Shown piece after piece: positions 8,601-17,006 of a DNA stretch of 39,511 bases (positions are counted from its first letter, which is position 1; each line of letters opens with the position of its first letter). Source of the stretch: Streptomyces sp. NK08204 (lineage in GTDB: Bacteria; Actinomycetota; Actinomycetes; Streptomycetales; Streptomycetaceae). The notes under the pieces are model-generated. The model was not told where the DNA came from. It worked only from the letters and a program-made list of their open reading frames with translations, and did not search any database. The DNA lies in assembly GCF_020400585.1 (NCBI RefSeq), contig NZ_JAINVF010000040.1:1-39511 (forward strand). Reading direction: 5' to 3'. A program made the translations under genes and the position numbers.

Positions 8601-9113
8601 TCACAGCTTGCCGAAGACCACTCCCCGCCAGGTCCAGCCGGACTGCAGGACGGTGTCACGCAACGGCTCGCGCATCTGGGCGCTGTCGAAGCGGAAGGTC
8701 TGCGTCGTCTCGAGGCGACCGCTCGCCCCGCGTCCGACGGTCCACCGGCGGCTGACGGTCCGGCTGGGCCCACGCGTGTACTCCGACGTCACCTGGAGCC
8801 TCGTGGGCGTCCCGACCCGGCTGAGCTCCCACTGTTCCTCGAGAGCCCGCACCTCGTGCTCCCTGTGGTCCAGCCGCATGCGGATCCGCACAGCGTGACT
8901 GATCTGGGACTGGACGAAGACCTGCTGCCATGCGGGTTCCGTCAACCGCCACTCCGCCAGCAGGTCGCACTGCTCACCGCCGCCGTACCGGACGACGTAG
9001 GCGACCTCGGGCTGGTTGAGTCCGAGCAGCGCCGCCCTCAACTCCTCCCCCGGAACCGGCGAAACCCCCTCTGACGGGTGCCGGGTGCCGGTCAGCTTGT
9101 CGAAGAGTCCCAT
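8601..9113 (-). CDS. Conserved-looking protein of unknown function
   Basis: This 170-residue protein starts MGLFDKLTGTRHPSEG and contains no motif I recognise. It is soluble, with alternating charged and beta-rich stretches (an RVGTPTRLQVTSEY segment, then RRWTVGRGASG), and ends WTWRGVVFGKL. The MGLFDKL opening is common in small actinobacterial cytoplasmic proteins. ATG 9113 is chosen over an in-frame upstream start that would add a low-complexity stretch. The ribosome binding site is weak. It is 113 bases upstream of the Csp-like gene on the same strand and may be transcribed with it. Codon use fits a real gene; the function is not known to me. Confidence 0.7.
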   Translation of the reverse strand: MGLFDKLTGTRHPSEGVSPVPGEELRAALLGLNQPEVAYVVRYGGGEQCDLLAEWRLTEPAWQQVFVQSQISHAVRIRMRLDHREHEVRALEEQWELSRVGTPTRLQVTSEYTRGPSRTVSRRWTVGRGASGRLETTQTFRFDSAQMREPLRDTVLQSGWTWRGVVFGKL

Positions 9114-9156
9114 GAGGGCCAACCTACGAAGGACGCGACCGGCGGCACAAGGACAG

Positions 9157-9197
9157 ACCGGAAGGGGCACCCACCGCGACGGGTGCCCCTTTCCGGT
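9157..9197. terminator. Hairpin downstream of the PF04672-type methyltransferase gene
   Basis: ACCGGAAGGGGCACCC (9157-9172) pairs with GGGTGCCCCTTTCCGGT (9181-9197), with one bulged base. It lies 25 bases after the methyltransferase stop on the minus strand. It shares its 9-base arms with the hairpin at 8067-8106. Confidence 0.75.
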
Positions 9198-9222
9198 TCA
9201 CGGTGCCGGGGCTCACAGCGCG

Positions 9223-10050
9223 CTACGGCTTGCGGCCCACCGCGCCGAAGTGGGTGACCTCGGCGGGCTCGCCCGCGCCGGGCTCGGAGCGCCAGCGCGA
9301 GCAGGAGACCAGGCCGGGCTCCAGCAGCTCGACCCGGTCCAGGAGGCGGGTCAGGTCGGCGCGGCTGCGCAGGGTCATGGGCGCCGAGCCCTGACTGTTC
9401 CAGTACTCCACCGCCTGGGTCATCGCCTCCCCGTCGACCTCGGTGGTGGGGTGGGAGATCACCAGGTGGCTGCCGGAGGGTACGGCGTCCAGCAGCCGGT
9501 GCACGATGGACACGGCCTCGTCGGTGTCCATGACGAAGTTGATGATGCCGAGCATGGTGATGGCGACCGGCTGCTCGAAGTCCAGGGTCCCGGCGGCGCC
9601 GCGCAGGATCGCCTCGGGGTCGTGGACGTCGGCCTCGATGTAGTCGGTGGCGCCCTCGGGGGTGCTGGTGAGCAGCGCGTGCGCGTGGGTGAGGACGAGC
9701 GGGTCGTTGTCGACGTAGACGATCCGGGAGGAGGGGTCGACGCGCTGGGCGACCTCGTGCGTGTTGTCGGCCGTGGGCAGGCCGGTGCCGATGTCCAGGA
9801 ACTGGCGTATCCCGGCGTCCTTCGCCAGGTACCGCACCGCCCGTGCCAGGAACGCCCGGTCGGCGACGGCCGAACGGGGCAGCGCGGGCACGAAGGAGAG
9901 GATCTGGTCGCCGACCTCCTCGTCCACCGGGTAGTGGTCCTTGCCGCCCAGCCAGTAGTTCCAGATGCGTGCTGAGTGGGAGACGTCGGTCCGCAGCCGG
10001 GCCGTGCGCGCGACGCCCTCGTCTCCGGTTGCTGCGATGTCGTCGGCCAT
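9223..10050 (-). CDS. SAM-dependent methyltransferase, PF04672 (Methyltransf_19 / former DUF574) type
   Basis: The 275-residue product has the features of this actinobacterial family: an N-terminal HSARIWNYWLGGKDHYPVD block, the SAM-binding loop FLDIGTGLPTADNTHEVAQ, an acidic strand end (VYVDNDP), and LVISHPTTEV later on. Members are numerous in Streptomyces and mostly uncharacterised; methyl transfer is the family expectation and the substrate is unknown. ATG 10050 is chosen because the family block begins about 20 residues later and GAGG/AAGGAG lies upstream. A terminator separates it from the upstream LCP gene, so it has its own transcription unit. Confidence 0.87.
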   Translation of the reverse strand: MADDIAATGDEGVARTARLRTDVSHSARIWNYWLGGKDHYPVDEEVGDQILSFVPALPRSAVADRAFLARAVRYLAKDAGIRQFLDIGTGLPTADNTHEVAQRVDPSSRIVYVDNDPLVLTHAHALLTSTPEGATDYIEADVHDPEAILRGAAGTLDFEQPVAITMLGIINFVMDTDEAVSIVHRLLDAVPSGSHLVISHPTTEVDGEAMTQAVEYWNSQGSAPMTLRSRADLTRLLDRVELLEPGLVSCSRWRSEPGAGEPAEVTHFGAVGRKP

Positions 10051-10106
10051 GGCCTCGGGTCTCCTTCTGATGATCACTTGGTCGTACCGCGCACCAAAAT
10101 AGACAA

Positions 10107-10130
10107 GAAGGCGCCCCTGGGGGCGCCTTC
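10107..10130 (-). terminator. Rho-independent terminator of the LCP4 gene
   Basis: GAAGGCGCCCC (10107-10117) pairs perfectly with GGGGCGCCTTC (10120-10130). Read on the minus strand it is followed by TTGTCTATTTTGG, an unusually T-rich tail for this genome. It is therefore a good intrinsic terminator 34 bases after the LCP4 stop. Confidence 0.85.
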
Positions 10131-10163
10131 CGTCAAAACCGAACTCCGTTGTCGCTGAGGCCC

Positions 10164-11921
10164 CTACGAGGCGCACTCGACCTTGTCGGCCGTGGACTTG
10201 CCGTCGACCGTCGGTGCCTTCGCCGGCGCGGTCAGGGAGACACCCGCACCCTTGAAGTCCTTGCCCAGCGTCAGTGTCATCGTCGGCAGCCCCTGGGCGT
10301 TGGTGACGCTCTCGCCGGGCTTCAGCGCGGATCCCGGCAGCCCCATGAGGGCGGCCAGCTCGCGCGCCTGGGCGGCCTGGTCCGGCGCGTACTCCAGGGT
10401 CGTCCTGGCCAGTTCGGCGGGCGCGTTGCCGTCGTTCTCCGACTTGAGTACGGCCTTGTCGTTCTGCAGCCACTGCAGGGTGTCCTGCGCGCTGCCGGAC
10501 TCGGCGCCGCCGTTGAGGATGCGCACCCGCACCTCGGACGGCGCGGACCGCGGCCCCTTGAGCCGGGCCGCCTGCGAGTCCTTCGCCGCCTTCTCCTTCT
10601 TCTTCACCTCGGTGAAGGAGACGTCGTTCCTGATGGCGTCGAAGACCTGCGGGGCGGTGTTCGGGTTGACGATGACCGTCTTGTGGACGACCCCGTCCGC
10701 CGGGTTGTCGAGCACCGGCACCGTCAGGAACGTGATGTTCTTCGGCGGTACCTTCTTCAGCTCCAGCGCGATGCTCTTGAGCGTGCCGACCTTGCGGATG
10801 CCCTTGTCGACGGTGAGCGCCTTGGTGGCCGCCTCCGCGAGCTTGATCAGCTTGGTCGGGCTGGTGAGGGTGTCACCGGAGGACATCTTGCGCATCAGCG
10901 AGCCCATGAACTGCTGCTGCACCTTGATCCGGTCCAGGTCGCCGTGGTTGCCGAAGCTGTGCCGGGTGCGCACGAACGCCAGCGCCTGCTCGCCCTGGAT
11001 CTTGTGCTTGCCGGTGGGCAGGTTGAGGTGCGAGTCCTCGTCGTTGACCGCGTGCTTGAGGCACACGTCGACGCCTCCGACCGCCGAGGTCAGCGTCTTG
11101 ACCGCGTTGAAGTCGACCATCATGAAGTGGTCGGGCTCGATGCCGGTGACCGACTTCACCGTACGCATGGTGCAGCCGGGGTCCCGCCCTTCCTGGCCCA
11201 GGCTGGTGTTGAAGCGGACGTTCTCGGAGCCCGGGACGACCTTCGTGGTGTGGTCGGGCTGGACGGTCGGGCAGTCCGGCACGTTCACGATCAGGTCGCG
11301 CGGGATGCTCAGCGCGGTGGCGTTCGAACGGTCCTTGGCGACGTGCAGCAGGATGTTGGTGTCGGCGTGTCCGACGCTGCCCTTGTCGCCGTAGCCCTCG
11401 TTGCCCTTGCCGGTGCGTTTGTCGGTGCCGATGATCAGGATGTTGAAGGCTTCGTCCTTGTTGAAGCCGCTCTTCGCCGCGTCACCGACATCGGTCGCGG
11501 TGACGTTGCCCTCGAGGTGCTTGAGGTACAGGTAGCCGGCCGTGCCGACGGCGACCAGGACGAACGCCGTGCCGCCGGCGGTCCACGCCAGCACCTTCTT
11601 GACCTTCGAGCCCTTCTTCACAGGCCGCCGGCTCCGCCGCCCCTGCGGTGGCTCGGGCTCGGCACCCCTGCGGCGGCGTGGTGGCGGCACCTGCGCGCCG
11701 CCCGTCTCCTGCTGCGGCTCGCGCGGGCGAGGCGGCGCCGCGTCGCGGCGTCCACGCCCTGCACCGCCCGCGTCCCGGGAGGAAGGTCTCCGGGGACCCG
11801 GGACCGACGACTGCGGTGCGGAAGCGCTCAGTCGCAGTTCGTATTCGCCGGTGTTCGGATTGAGCACCCACTGGTCTGCGGGGTCGATGTTGTCCGCCCG
11901 CCCACGGCCTTGCGCGTCCAC
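10164..11921 (-). CDS. LCP family wall glycopolymer ligase with LytR C-terminal domain (largest of the five)
   Basis: The 585-residue product has a ~105-residue cytoplasmic tail rich in Arg, Pro and Gln, containing the DQWVLNPNTGEYELRL motif. One membrane segment lies at about 109-135. The LCP domain has FNILIIGTDKRTG, the SIPRD motif (Arg208, Asp209) and the R-T-R-H motif (Arg318, Arg320, His321). A Lys-rich linker leads to a LytR_C domain at about 463-560. Start is GTG 11921, with GGAGG 12 bases upstream. It follows LCP5 on the same strand after 232 bases, so it may have its own promoter, and it ends at a strong terminator. The family role is ligation of lipid-linked glycopolymer to peptidoglycan. 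Confidence 0.91.
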   Translation of the reverse strand: MDAQGRGRADNIDPADQWVLNPNTGEYELRLSASAPQSSVPGPRRPSSRDAGGAGRGRRDAAPPRPREPQQETGGAQVPPPRRRRGAEPEPPQGRRSRRPVKKGSKVKKVLAWTAGGTAFVLVAVGTAGYLYLKHLEGNVTATDVGDAAKSGFNKDEAFNILIIGTDKRTGKGNEGYGDKGSVGHADTNILLHVAKDRSNATALSIPRDLIVNVPDCPTVQPDHTTKVVPGSENVRFNTSLGQEGRDPGCTMRTVKSVTGIEPDHFMMVDFNAVKTLTSAVGGVDVCLKHAVNDEDSHLNLPTGKHKIQGEQALAFVRTRHSFGNHGDLDRIKVQQQFMGSLMRKMSSGDTLTSPTKLIKLAEAATKALTVDKGIRKVGTLKSIALELKKVPPKNITFLTVPVLDNPADGVVHKTVIVNPNTAPQVFDAIRNDVSFTEVKKKEKAAKDSQAARLKGPRSAPSEVRVRILNGGAESGSAQDTLQWLQNDKAVLKSENDGNAPAELARTTLEYAPDQAAQARELAALMGLPGSALKPGESVTNAQGLPTMTLTLGKDFKGAGVSLTAPAKAPTVDGKSTADKVECAS

Positions 11922-12153
11922 GGTTGTCCGAATCCTCCGTCGGGGCCACGCGGCGCCTCTCCCCCCTCGAGGCGCTCGGGTCTCGGTGAATCAGTGCACG
12001 ACCCCAGGACGGACCTCGCGGCTGGTGCACCGGATCGCTCACACTATCCGCCCAGTTCAGCGTCGGGCGACGCCGGTGCCGAATTCGTTGTCCCTACAAC
12101 CGGGCAATCCCCCTCATACTTCTGAACATAATTTCCCCGCCTTTGCGTACCTC

Positions 12154-13374
12154 TTACTCGCAGGTGTGTTCGGCGGCGGTGTTCCCGCGGAACGTGGGCG
12201 TGGGCGTCACGTCGCCGGCGGAGCCGTTCCTGTGGGTCCGCTGTGCATCGCCCGCCGGTGAGGCGTCCGGCTGCGGGTCATGCTGCCGCGGCGTTCTCGC
12301 GGCCACCGCCACCGGCTCGTCGGCCCGCAGCCGGGCGAAGAGCCGCTCCGCCTCCGGCTCCACGAGCTGGTCGCGGTTGGAGTCGTAGACGTACGACTCC
12401 CGGGGCACGGTCAAGAACTGCACATGTTCCGTGGGGATGCCGCGCAGCCCGCGAACCAACTGGTACAAACCACGCAGACTCGCCAGTTCCGGATCGGTGG
12501 TGAGCGAGGAGGTCGCCGCGTCCAGCACGGGATACAGCTCGACCGGATTCAGCAGGACGTCACTGCTCTGCACCTTGCTGACGAGCGCTGCGAGGAATCG
12601 TTGCTGCCGCTGCATCCGCTCGGTGTCGCTGCCGTCGCCCAGCGACTTGCGTGCCCGTACGTAGCCGAGCGCCTGCTCCCCGTCCAGCTCCACCTTGCCC
12701 GCGGGCAGCTTCAGCCTGGCGGCCTTGTCGTCGATGGGCTCCTTCAGGCACACCTGCACCCCGTCGACGGCGTCGACCATCGCCGTGAACCCGCTGAAGT
12801 CCACGACCACGTGATGGTCGATCCGGATGCCCGTCAGCTTCTCGACGGTGCGGATGGTGCACGCCGTACCGCCCACTTCGAAGGCCCGGTTGAACAGGGC
12901 GAACACCGGCTCGCTGCGGCTGCCGTCGGCCCGCCGGCACCCCGGTATGTGCACCATCAGGTCCCGGGGCAGGGACACGGCCGTGGCGCTGCGCCGGTCG
13001 GCGGCCAGGTGCAGCAGGATCGTCGTGTCCGACCGCTCGCTGCCCAGGTCCCGCCCGTACCGCCCGTTGCCGTCCCCGGCCCGGGTGTCGGACCCGATCA
13101 GCAGGATGTTCTGCGCGTCCCGTACCAGCGCCGTGGGCCGCTCCCGCTCGTAGCGGGCGAGTTCGCGGGCGGCTGCGTCATCGGCGGTGATGTTGGCGCT
13201 GAGCTTGGCGTACAGCGCCCAGCCGACACCACCGGCGGCGACGACGACCACGGCCAGCCCGAGGGCCGTGCCTTCCACCAGGCGCCGACGCCGCCGTCGT
13301 ACGAGCCCGATCCCGGTCGCGGAGGCCCCGGCCCGGGGGCCGAGGGGCTTGGCCTTGCCAACGGTGCCGGTCAC
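12154..13374 (-). CDS. LCP family protein without LytR C-terminal domain
   Basis: The 406-residue product has a short Arg-rich N-terminus, one membrane segment (about 33-55), and an LCP domain with QNILLIGSDTRAGDG, the SLPRD motif (Arg137, Asp138) and, in place of the usual R-x-R-H, an R-A-R-K motif (YVRARKSLGD). The C-terminal ~45 residues are hydrophilic and disordered-looking; there is no LytR_C. Start is GTG 13374, preceded by GAGGGGGTGG. The His-to-Lys change is the only departure from the active-site pattern among the five paralogues. It may mean a different substrate, not necessarily loss of function. The 232 bases between this gene and LCP4 hold no clear promoter. Confidence 0.88.
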   Translation of the reverse strand: MTGTVGKAKPLGPRAGASATGIGLVRRRRRRLVEGTALGLAVVVVAAGGVGWALYAKLSANITADDAAARELARYERERPTALVRDAQNILLIGSDTRAGDGNGRYGRDLGSERSDTTILLHLAADRRSATAVSLPRDLMVHIPGCRRADGSRSEPVFALFNRAFEVGGTACTIRTVEKLTGIRIDHHVVVDFSGFTAMVDAVDGVQVCLKEPIDDKAARLKLPAGKVELDGEQALGYVRARKSLGDGSDTERMQRQQRFLAALVSKVQSSDVLLNPVELYPVLDAATSSLTTDPELASLRGLYQLVRGLRGIPTEHVQFLTVPRESYVYDSNRDQLVEPEAERLFARLRADEPVAVAARTPRQHDPQPDASPAGDAQRTHRNGSAGDVTPTPTFRGNTAAEHTCE

Positions 13375-13580
13375 GGGCGGGCCACCCCCTCATGGCGTAC
13401 GAGTGTCGGGTCCTGCCCTTATGACGATGGCGGGGAGAGGGGGGCGAAGGCGCCCTGTGTTGCGCCGATCGGGGGACGGCAGGGCCCAGGAGCGCGGGGC
13501 TGTCCGCAGGTGCGCTGCGCCGCGTGGGCACGGGCTGCCACGGCGCACCCGGACCCGGCCGAACGGCCGGCCGCCGCCTC

Positions 13581-14336
13581 TCAGCGGCGCACGGCCGTCA
13601 CCCGCTCACTCTCGATCCGCTTGGCGAGCCCTTCCTCGTCCAGCCGCTCGAGATTCCGGCACAACACCACGGACCCCCCGACGGCAAGCGGCGCGTACAA
13701 CCCCGCGCTCAGCCCCTCCCACGTGTCGTACGACACCCCGGACAGCAGCCGGGACCCGGGTCCCGTGAGATCCAGCGACGGCGCGTCCGTCAGGGCGCGC
13801 TCCACGACCTCCGCCGCACTGAACTCGGCGCCCGCGACGATCAGCGCCGGCTCCTGGGGGTCCACCGGTGCGAACGGCACGAACCGGTCACCCTGACCGG
13901 GAACTTCGACGGCGTAGTCGACGAAGCCGGCCGGTGTCTGCGGGAACCGGCCACCCAACGGCCGCAGCGCGAGCGCGACCCGCTCCCCGCGGCAGGCCCG
14001 CGCCGCGTCCAGCGAGTCCGGTCCGCTGACGACCACGTCGGCCACAGCGGGATCCCCGGCGACATCGGCCACCGCCCCGACCGACGCACAGGCGAGCAGC
14101 CACACCGCCGTCTGCCAGTGCGCGGGCAGCAGCAGCGCGACCCGGTCGCCGGGCCCGGCGGACAGGTCGCCCTGGAGGAGATTCGCGGTCTTGGCCACCC
14201 AATTGGCGAAGGTGGCCACGGACAGTTCGACACGTTCGCCCGTGGCGTCGTCGTAGAAGGTCACCAGGGGGCGGCCGGCGTCCCCGGCGAGCGCGGAAGT
14301 CAGCAGGTCGGCGGGGGTGCGATCGGTGGCGTTCAC
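13581..14336 (-). CDS. TIGR03089 family protein (truncated AMP-binding-enzyme-like)
   Basis: The 251-residue product resembles the N-terminal part of an acyl-CoA synthetase/adenylation enzyme: LVTFYDDATGERVELS, WVAKTANLLQGDL and GDRVALLLPAHWQTAVWLLACASVGAV are the usual early segments. The protein ends about half-way through that fold and lacks the Gly/Ser/Thr-rich ATP-phosphate loop and the C-terminal catalytic lysine. This is the normal length for the TIGR03089 family, so it is not a broken gene here. Its function is unknown. Start is GTG 14336. A GC-rich stem overlaps the stop codon. The 206 bases between it and LCP5 (13375-13580) hold nothing clear. Confidence 0.82.
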   Translation of the reverse strand: MNATDRTPADLLTSALAGDAGRPLVTFYDDATGERVELSVATFANWVAKTANLLQGDLSAGPGDRVALLLPAHWQTAVWLLACASVGAVADVAGDPAVADVVVSGPDSLDAARACRGERVALALRPLGGRFPQTPAGFVDYAVEVPGQGDRFVPFAPVDPQEPALIVAGAEFSAAEVVERALTDAPSLDLTGPGSRLLSGVSYDTWEGLSAGLYAPLAVGGSVVLCRNLERLDEEGLAKRIESERVTAVRR

Positions 14337-14447
14337 CCGGCACAGGGTACGCGCGGGCGGCCCCGGGCGCCGAGCGGCGGGGCCACCGGTTCGGCGGAAC
14401 GGATTCCGACGGCCCGTCAATTCACCGATGGACAGATTTATATGGCT

Positions 14448-15830
14448 ATGTCCAAGATCCTGACTATGCGTGGATTCATCACTTCCCCGATCGGTGCCTC
14501 CTGGACCGGCTTCACGTGTGCGGCGGTCCTCGCCCTCCCGCTGGCCCTGCCCGCGCGGGCCGCGGAACGGGCCGCCGTCACCACCGAGGCCACGGTCCCG
14601 GGTCGTACCCAGTCGCTGCCCCTCCTCCCCGTCTCCCGGACGCGCGCCGCCGGCGCGGCTGCCGAACAGGGCCTGTACCGCGCCGAGGTCGGGCGTTTCT
14701 CACTGGTCGGAGTCGCCTGGGACGACCCGGACGCCGAGTTGCACGGCCGCGTCCAGGTGCGTACCCGGTCCACGGCGACGGGGGAGTGGTCCGGCTGGCA
14801 GGACGTCGAGACGCACTACGCCGACGACGGCGCAGACCCGGACACGGCGGAACGTTCCTCGGGCCGGGTACACGGGGCCACCGCACCGCTGTGGACGGGC
14901 GACTCGGACGGCGTGGACGTACGGGTGCGCGCGGACGCGGAGACGGTTCCGTCGGCCGGGAGGCGGGACAGCCGTACCGACGGGCTGCGCCAGCCGCTGC
15001 CGTCCGGGCTGCGGCTGGAACTCGTCGACCCGGGGCGGCAGGCGCCGCCGCCGGGCCCGGCGGCCGGCACCCCGCGTATCAGCGCCGGCGCCGGGGCGGC
15101 GATCGCCTCCTCCGCCGCCAATGTCGACATCGCCCGCTTCGGCGCCGCCGAGATCCCGGCGCTGGGCAGGCGTGACACCGAGCGCGAACTCGTCATGCTG
15201 CGGGGAGAGGTGAGGGGCAAGCCGTACATCGGACCGCGCCCGGCGATCGTCACGCGGCGCGGCTGGGGCGCGGACGAGGCACTGCGCGAGCGCGGGTTCG
15301 TCTACACGAAGAAGGTCAAGGCGGCCTTCGTGCACCACACCGCCTCGGGCAACAGGTACACCTGCTCCCAGGCCCCCTCGGTCATCCGCAGTATCTACCG
15401 CTACCACGTCAGGAGCATGGGCTGGCGGGACGTCGGCTACAACTTCCTCGTCGACAAGTGCGGAACCATCTACGAGGGCCGGGCCGGGGGAGTGACGAAG
15501 GCCGTTCTGGGCGCCCACACCCGGGGGTTCAACGCCGACAGCATGGGCATCGCCGTGATCGGCACGTACGGCTCCACCCAGCCGTCCGCCGCCGCCGTGA
15601 ACGCTATCGCCAGGCTCACGGCGTGGAAGCTCGGGCTCTTCGGGGCGAACCCCCTCGGAAAGACATATCTGACGTCGGGCGGTGGAAATCTCTATCCGAA
15701 GGGGAAGAACGCACGACTGAATGTGATCTCCGGTCACAGAGACGGATACGCCACGGAATGTCCGGGCAGACTGCTCTACGCCAGGCTCGGATCGGCCCGC
15801 TCCGTCGCGGCGCAGTACCAGGGGCGCTGA
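14448..15830 (+). CDS. Secreted peptidoglycan-recognition-protein type N-acetylmuramoyl-L-alanine amidase
   Basis: Cleaves the bond between muramic acid and the peptide stem in peptidoglycan, outside the cell. The 460-residue product has a signal peptide (hydrophobic run ending in LPARA, predicted cut near residue 38), a ~230-residue N-terminal region of unknown role, and a C-terminal PGRP/amidase_2 domain starting at ITRRGWGAD. Zinc ligands are recognisable: a His of the AFVHHTA pair (296-297), His430 (ISGHRDG) and Cys438 (TECPG), with the YNFLVD catalytic-Tyr strand between. The start is uncertain: ATG 14442, 14448 and 14466 are in frame and none has a clear ribosome binding site. A TTATAT box at 14438-14443 hints at a leaderless or very short leader. 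It is 65 bases upstream of the nucleotidyltransferase gene. Confidence 0.88.
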   Translation: MSKILTMRGFITSPIGASWTGFTCAAVLALPLALPARAAERAAVTTEATVPGRTQSLPLLPVSRTRAAGAAAEQGLYRAEVGRFSLVGVAWDDPDAELHGRVQVRTRSTATGEWSGWQDVETHYADDGADPDTAERSSGRVHGATAPLWTGDSDGVDVRVRADAETVPSAGRRDSRTDGLRQPLPSGLRLELVDPGRQAPPPGPAAGTPRISAGAGAAIASSAANVDIARFGAAEIPALGRRDTERELVMLRGEVRGKPYIGPRPAIVTRRGWGADEALRERGFVYTKKVKAAFVHHTASGNRYTCSQAPSVIRSIYRYHVRSMGWRDVGYNFLVDKCGTIYEGRAGGVTKAVLGAHTRGFNADSMGIAVIGTYGSTQPSAAAVNAIARLTAWKLGLFGANPLGKTYLTSGGGNLYPKGKNARLNVISGHRDGYATECPGRLLYARLGSARSVAAQYQGR

Positions 15831-15895
15831 ACTGCATACACTGGCCGGCCGAGATGTGTAGTTCCGCCGGTCCCGGCAGGAAGCAGAGACGACAG

Positions 15896-16978
15896 GTGAC
15901 AGAAGCGATCCTCCTGGTCGGCGGCAAAGGCACCCGGCTGCGTCCGCTCACGGTGCACACGCCCAAGCCGATGGTCCGGGCGGCGGGCGTACCGTTCCTC
16001 ACGCACCAGCTGGCGAGAGCAAGAGCCGCGGGCGTGGAGCACATCGTTCTCGCGACGAGCTACCTGGCGGAGGTCTTCGAGCCGTACTTCGGCGACGGCT
16101 CGGCGCTCGGGCTGCACATCGAGTACGTCACCGAGGAGGAGCCCCTCGGCACGGGCGGCGCGATCCGCAACGTGGCCTCCCGACTGCACTCCGGGCCCGA
16201 CGACCCGGTGCTGGTCTTCAACGGCGACATCCTGACGGGACTGGACATCAGGGCCCTGGTCGGCATGCACGAGTCGACGGGCGCCGACGTGTCGCTGCAC
16301 CTCACCCAGGTCACCGACCCGCGCGCCTACGGCCTGGTCCCCACGGACGGCACGGGCAGGGTGCTGGCCTTCCTGGAGAAGCCGCAGACACCGGAGGAGA
16401 TCGTCACCGACCAGATCAACGCGGGGGCGTACGTCTTCCGGCGCTCGGTCATCGACATGATCCCGGCGGGCCGCCCGGTCTCGGTGGAACGGGAGACGTT
16501 CCCGGGACTGCTCGCGGCGGGCGCCCATCTGCAGGGCATGGTCGACTCGACGTACTGGCTGGACCTCGGCACCCCCGCGGCCTTCGTACGGGGCTCGGCC
16601 GACCTGGTCCTCGGCCGGGTGCCGTCGCCCGCGGTCCCGGGCCGCTGCGGCGACCGCCTGGTCCTGCCCACCGCAAGGGTCGCCCCGGACGCCAAGCTGA
16701 CGGGCGGCACGGTGGTCGGCGAGGGCGCGTTCGTCGCCCGAGGCGCGTGTGTCTCCGGCTCCACGATCCTGCCCGGCGCCGTCATCGAACCCGGGGCGGT
16801 CATCACCGACTCCCTCATCGGCACCCGCGCCCGCGTCGGCGAACGCTCCGTCCTCACCGGTACGGTCATCGGCGACGGCGCGGTGGTCGGCCCCGACAAC
16901 GAACTCCGAGAGGGAGCCAGGGTCTGGTGCGACGCCCGCATCCCGGCGGGGGCGCTCCGCTTCTCTTCGGACCAGTGA
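15896..16978 (+). CDS. manC: NDP-sugar pyrophosphorylase (mannose-1-phosphate guanylyltransferase-like) with left-handed beta-helix tail
   Basis: Forms an NDP-sugar from NTP and sugar-1-phosphate. The N-terminal nucleotidyltransferase domain has LLVGGKGTRLRPLT (residues 6-19, phosphate loop), KPMV, EEEPLGTGGAI, FNGDIL (metal Asp) and NAGAYVF. From about residue 265 the sequence turns into short repeated turns (GGTVVGEGAFVARGA, SGSTILPGAVIEPGAV), the left-handed beta-helix of acyl-/pyrophosphorylase tails. With manB and manA further along, GDP-mannose is the likely product, but glucose-1-phosphate thymidylyl- or uridylyltransferase relatives look similar. Start GTG 15896 places the phosphate loop at the normal distance; an in-frame ATG at 15854 would add 14 residues. 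It converges on the glycosylase across a repeat array. Confidence 0.85.
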   Translation: MTEAILLVGGKGTRLRPLTVHTPKPMVRAAGVPFLTHQLARARAAGVEHIVLATSYLAEVFEPYFGDGSALGLHIEYVTEEEPLGTGGAIRNVASRLHSGPDDPVLVFNGDILTGLDIRALVGMHESTGADVSLHLTQVTDPRAYGLVPTDGTGRVLAFLEKPQTPEEIVTDQINAGAYVFRRSVIDMIPAGRPVSVERETFPGLLAAGAHLQGMVDSTYWLDLGTPAAFVRGSADLVLGRVPSPAVPGRCGDRLVLPTARVAPDAKLTGGTVVGEGAFVARGACVSGSTILPGAVIEPGAVITDSLIGTRARVGERSVLTGTVIGDGAVVGPDNELREGARVWCDARIPAGALRFSSDQ

Positions 16979-17006
16979 CGGTGCGGCTGCGCGGGGCACC
17001 GTCGAC

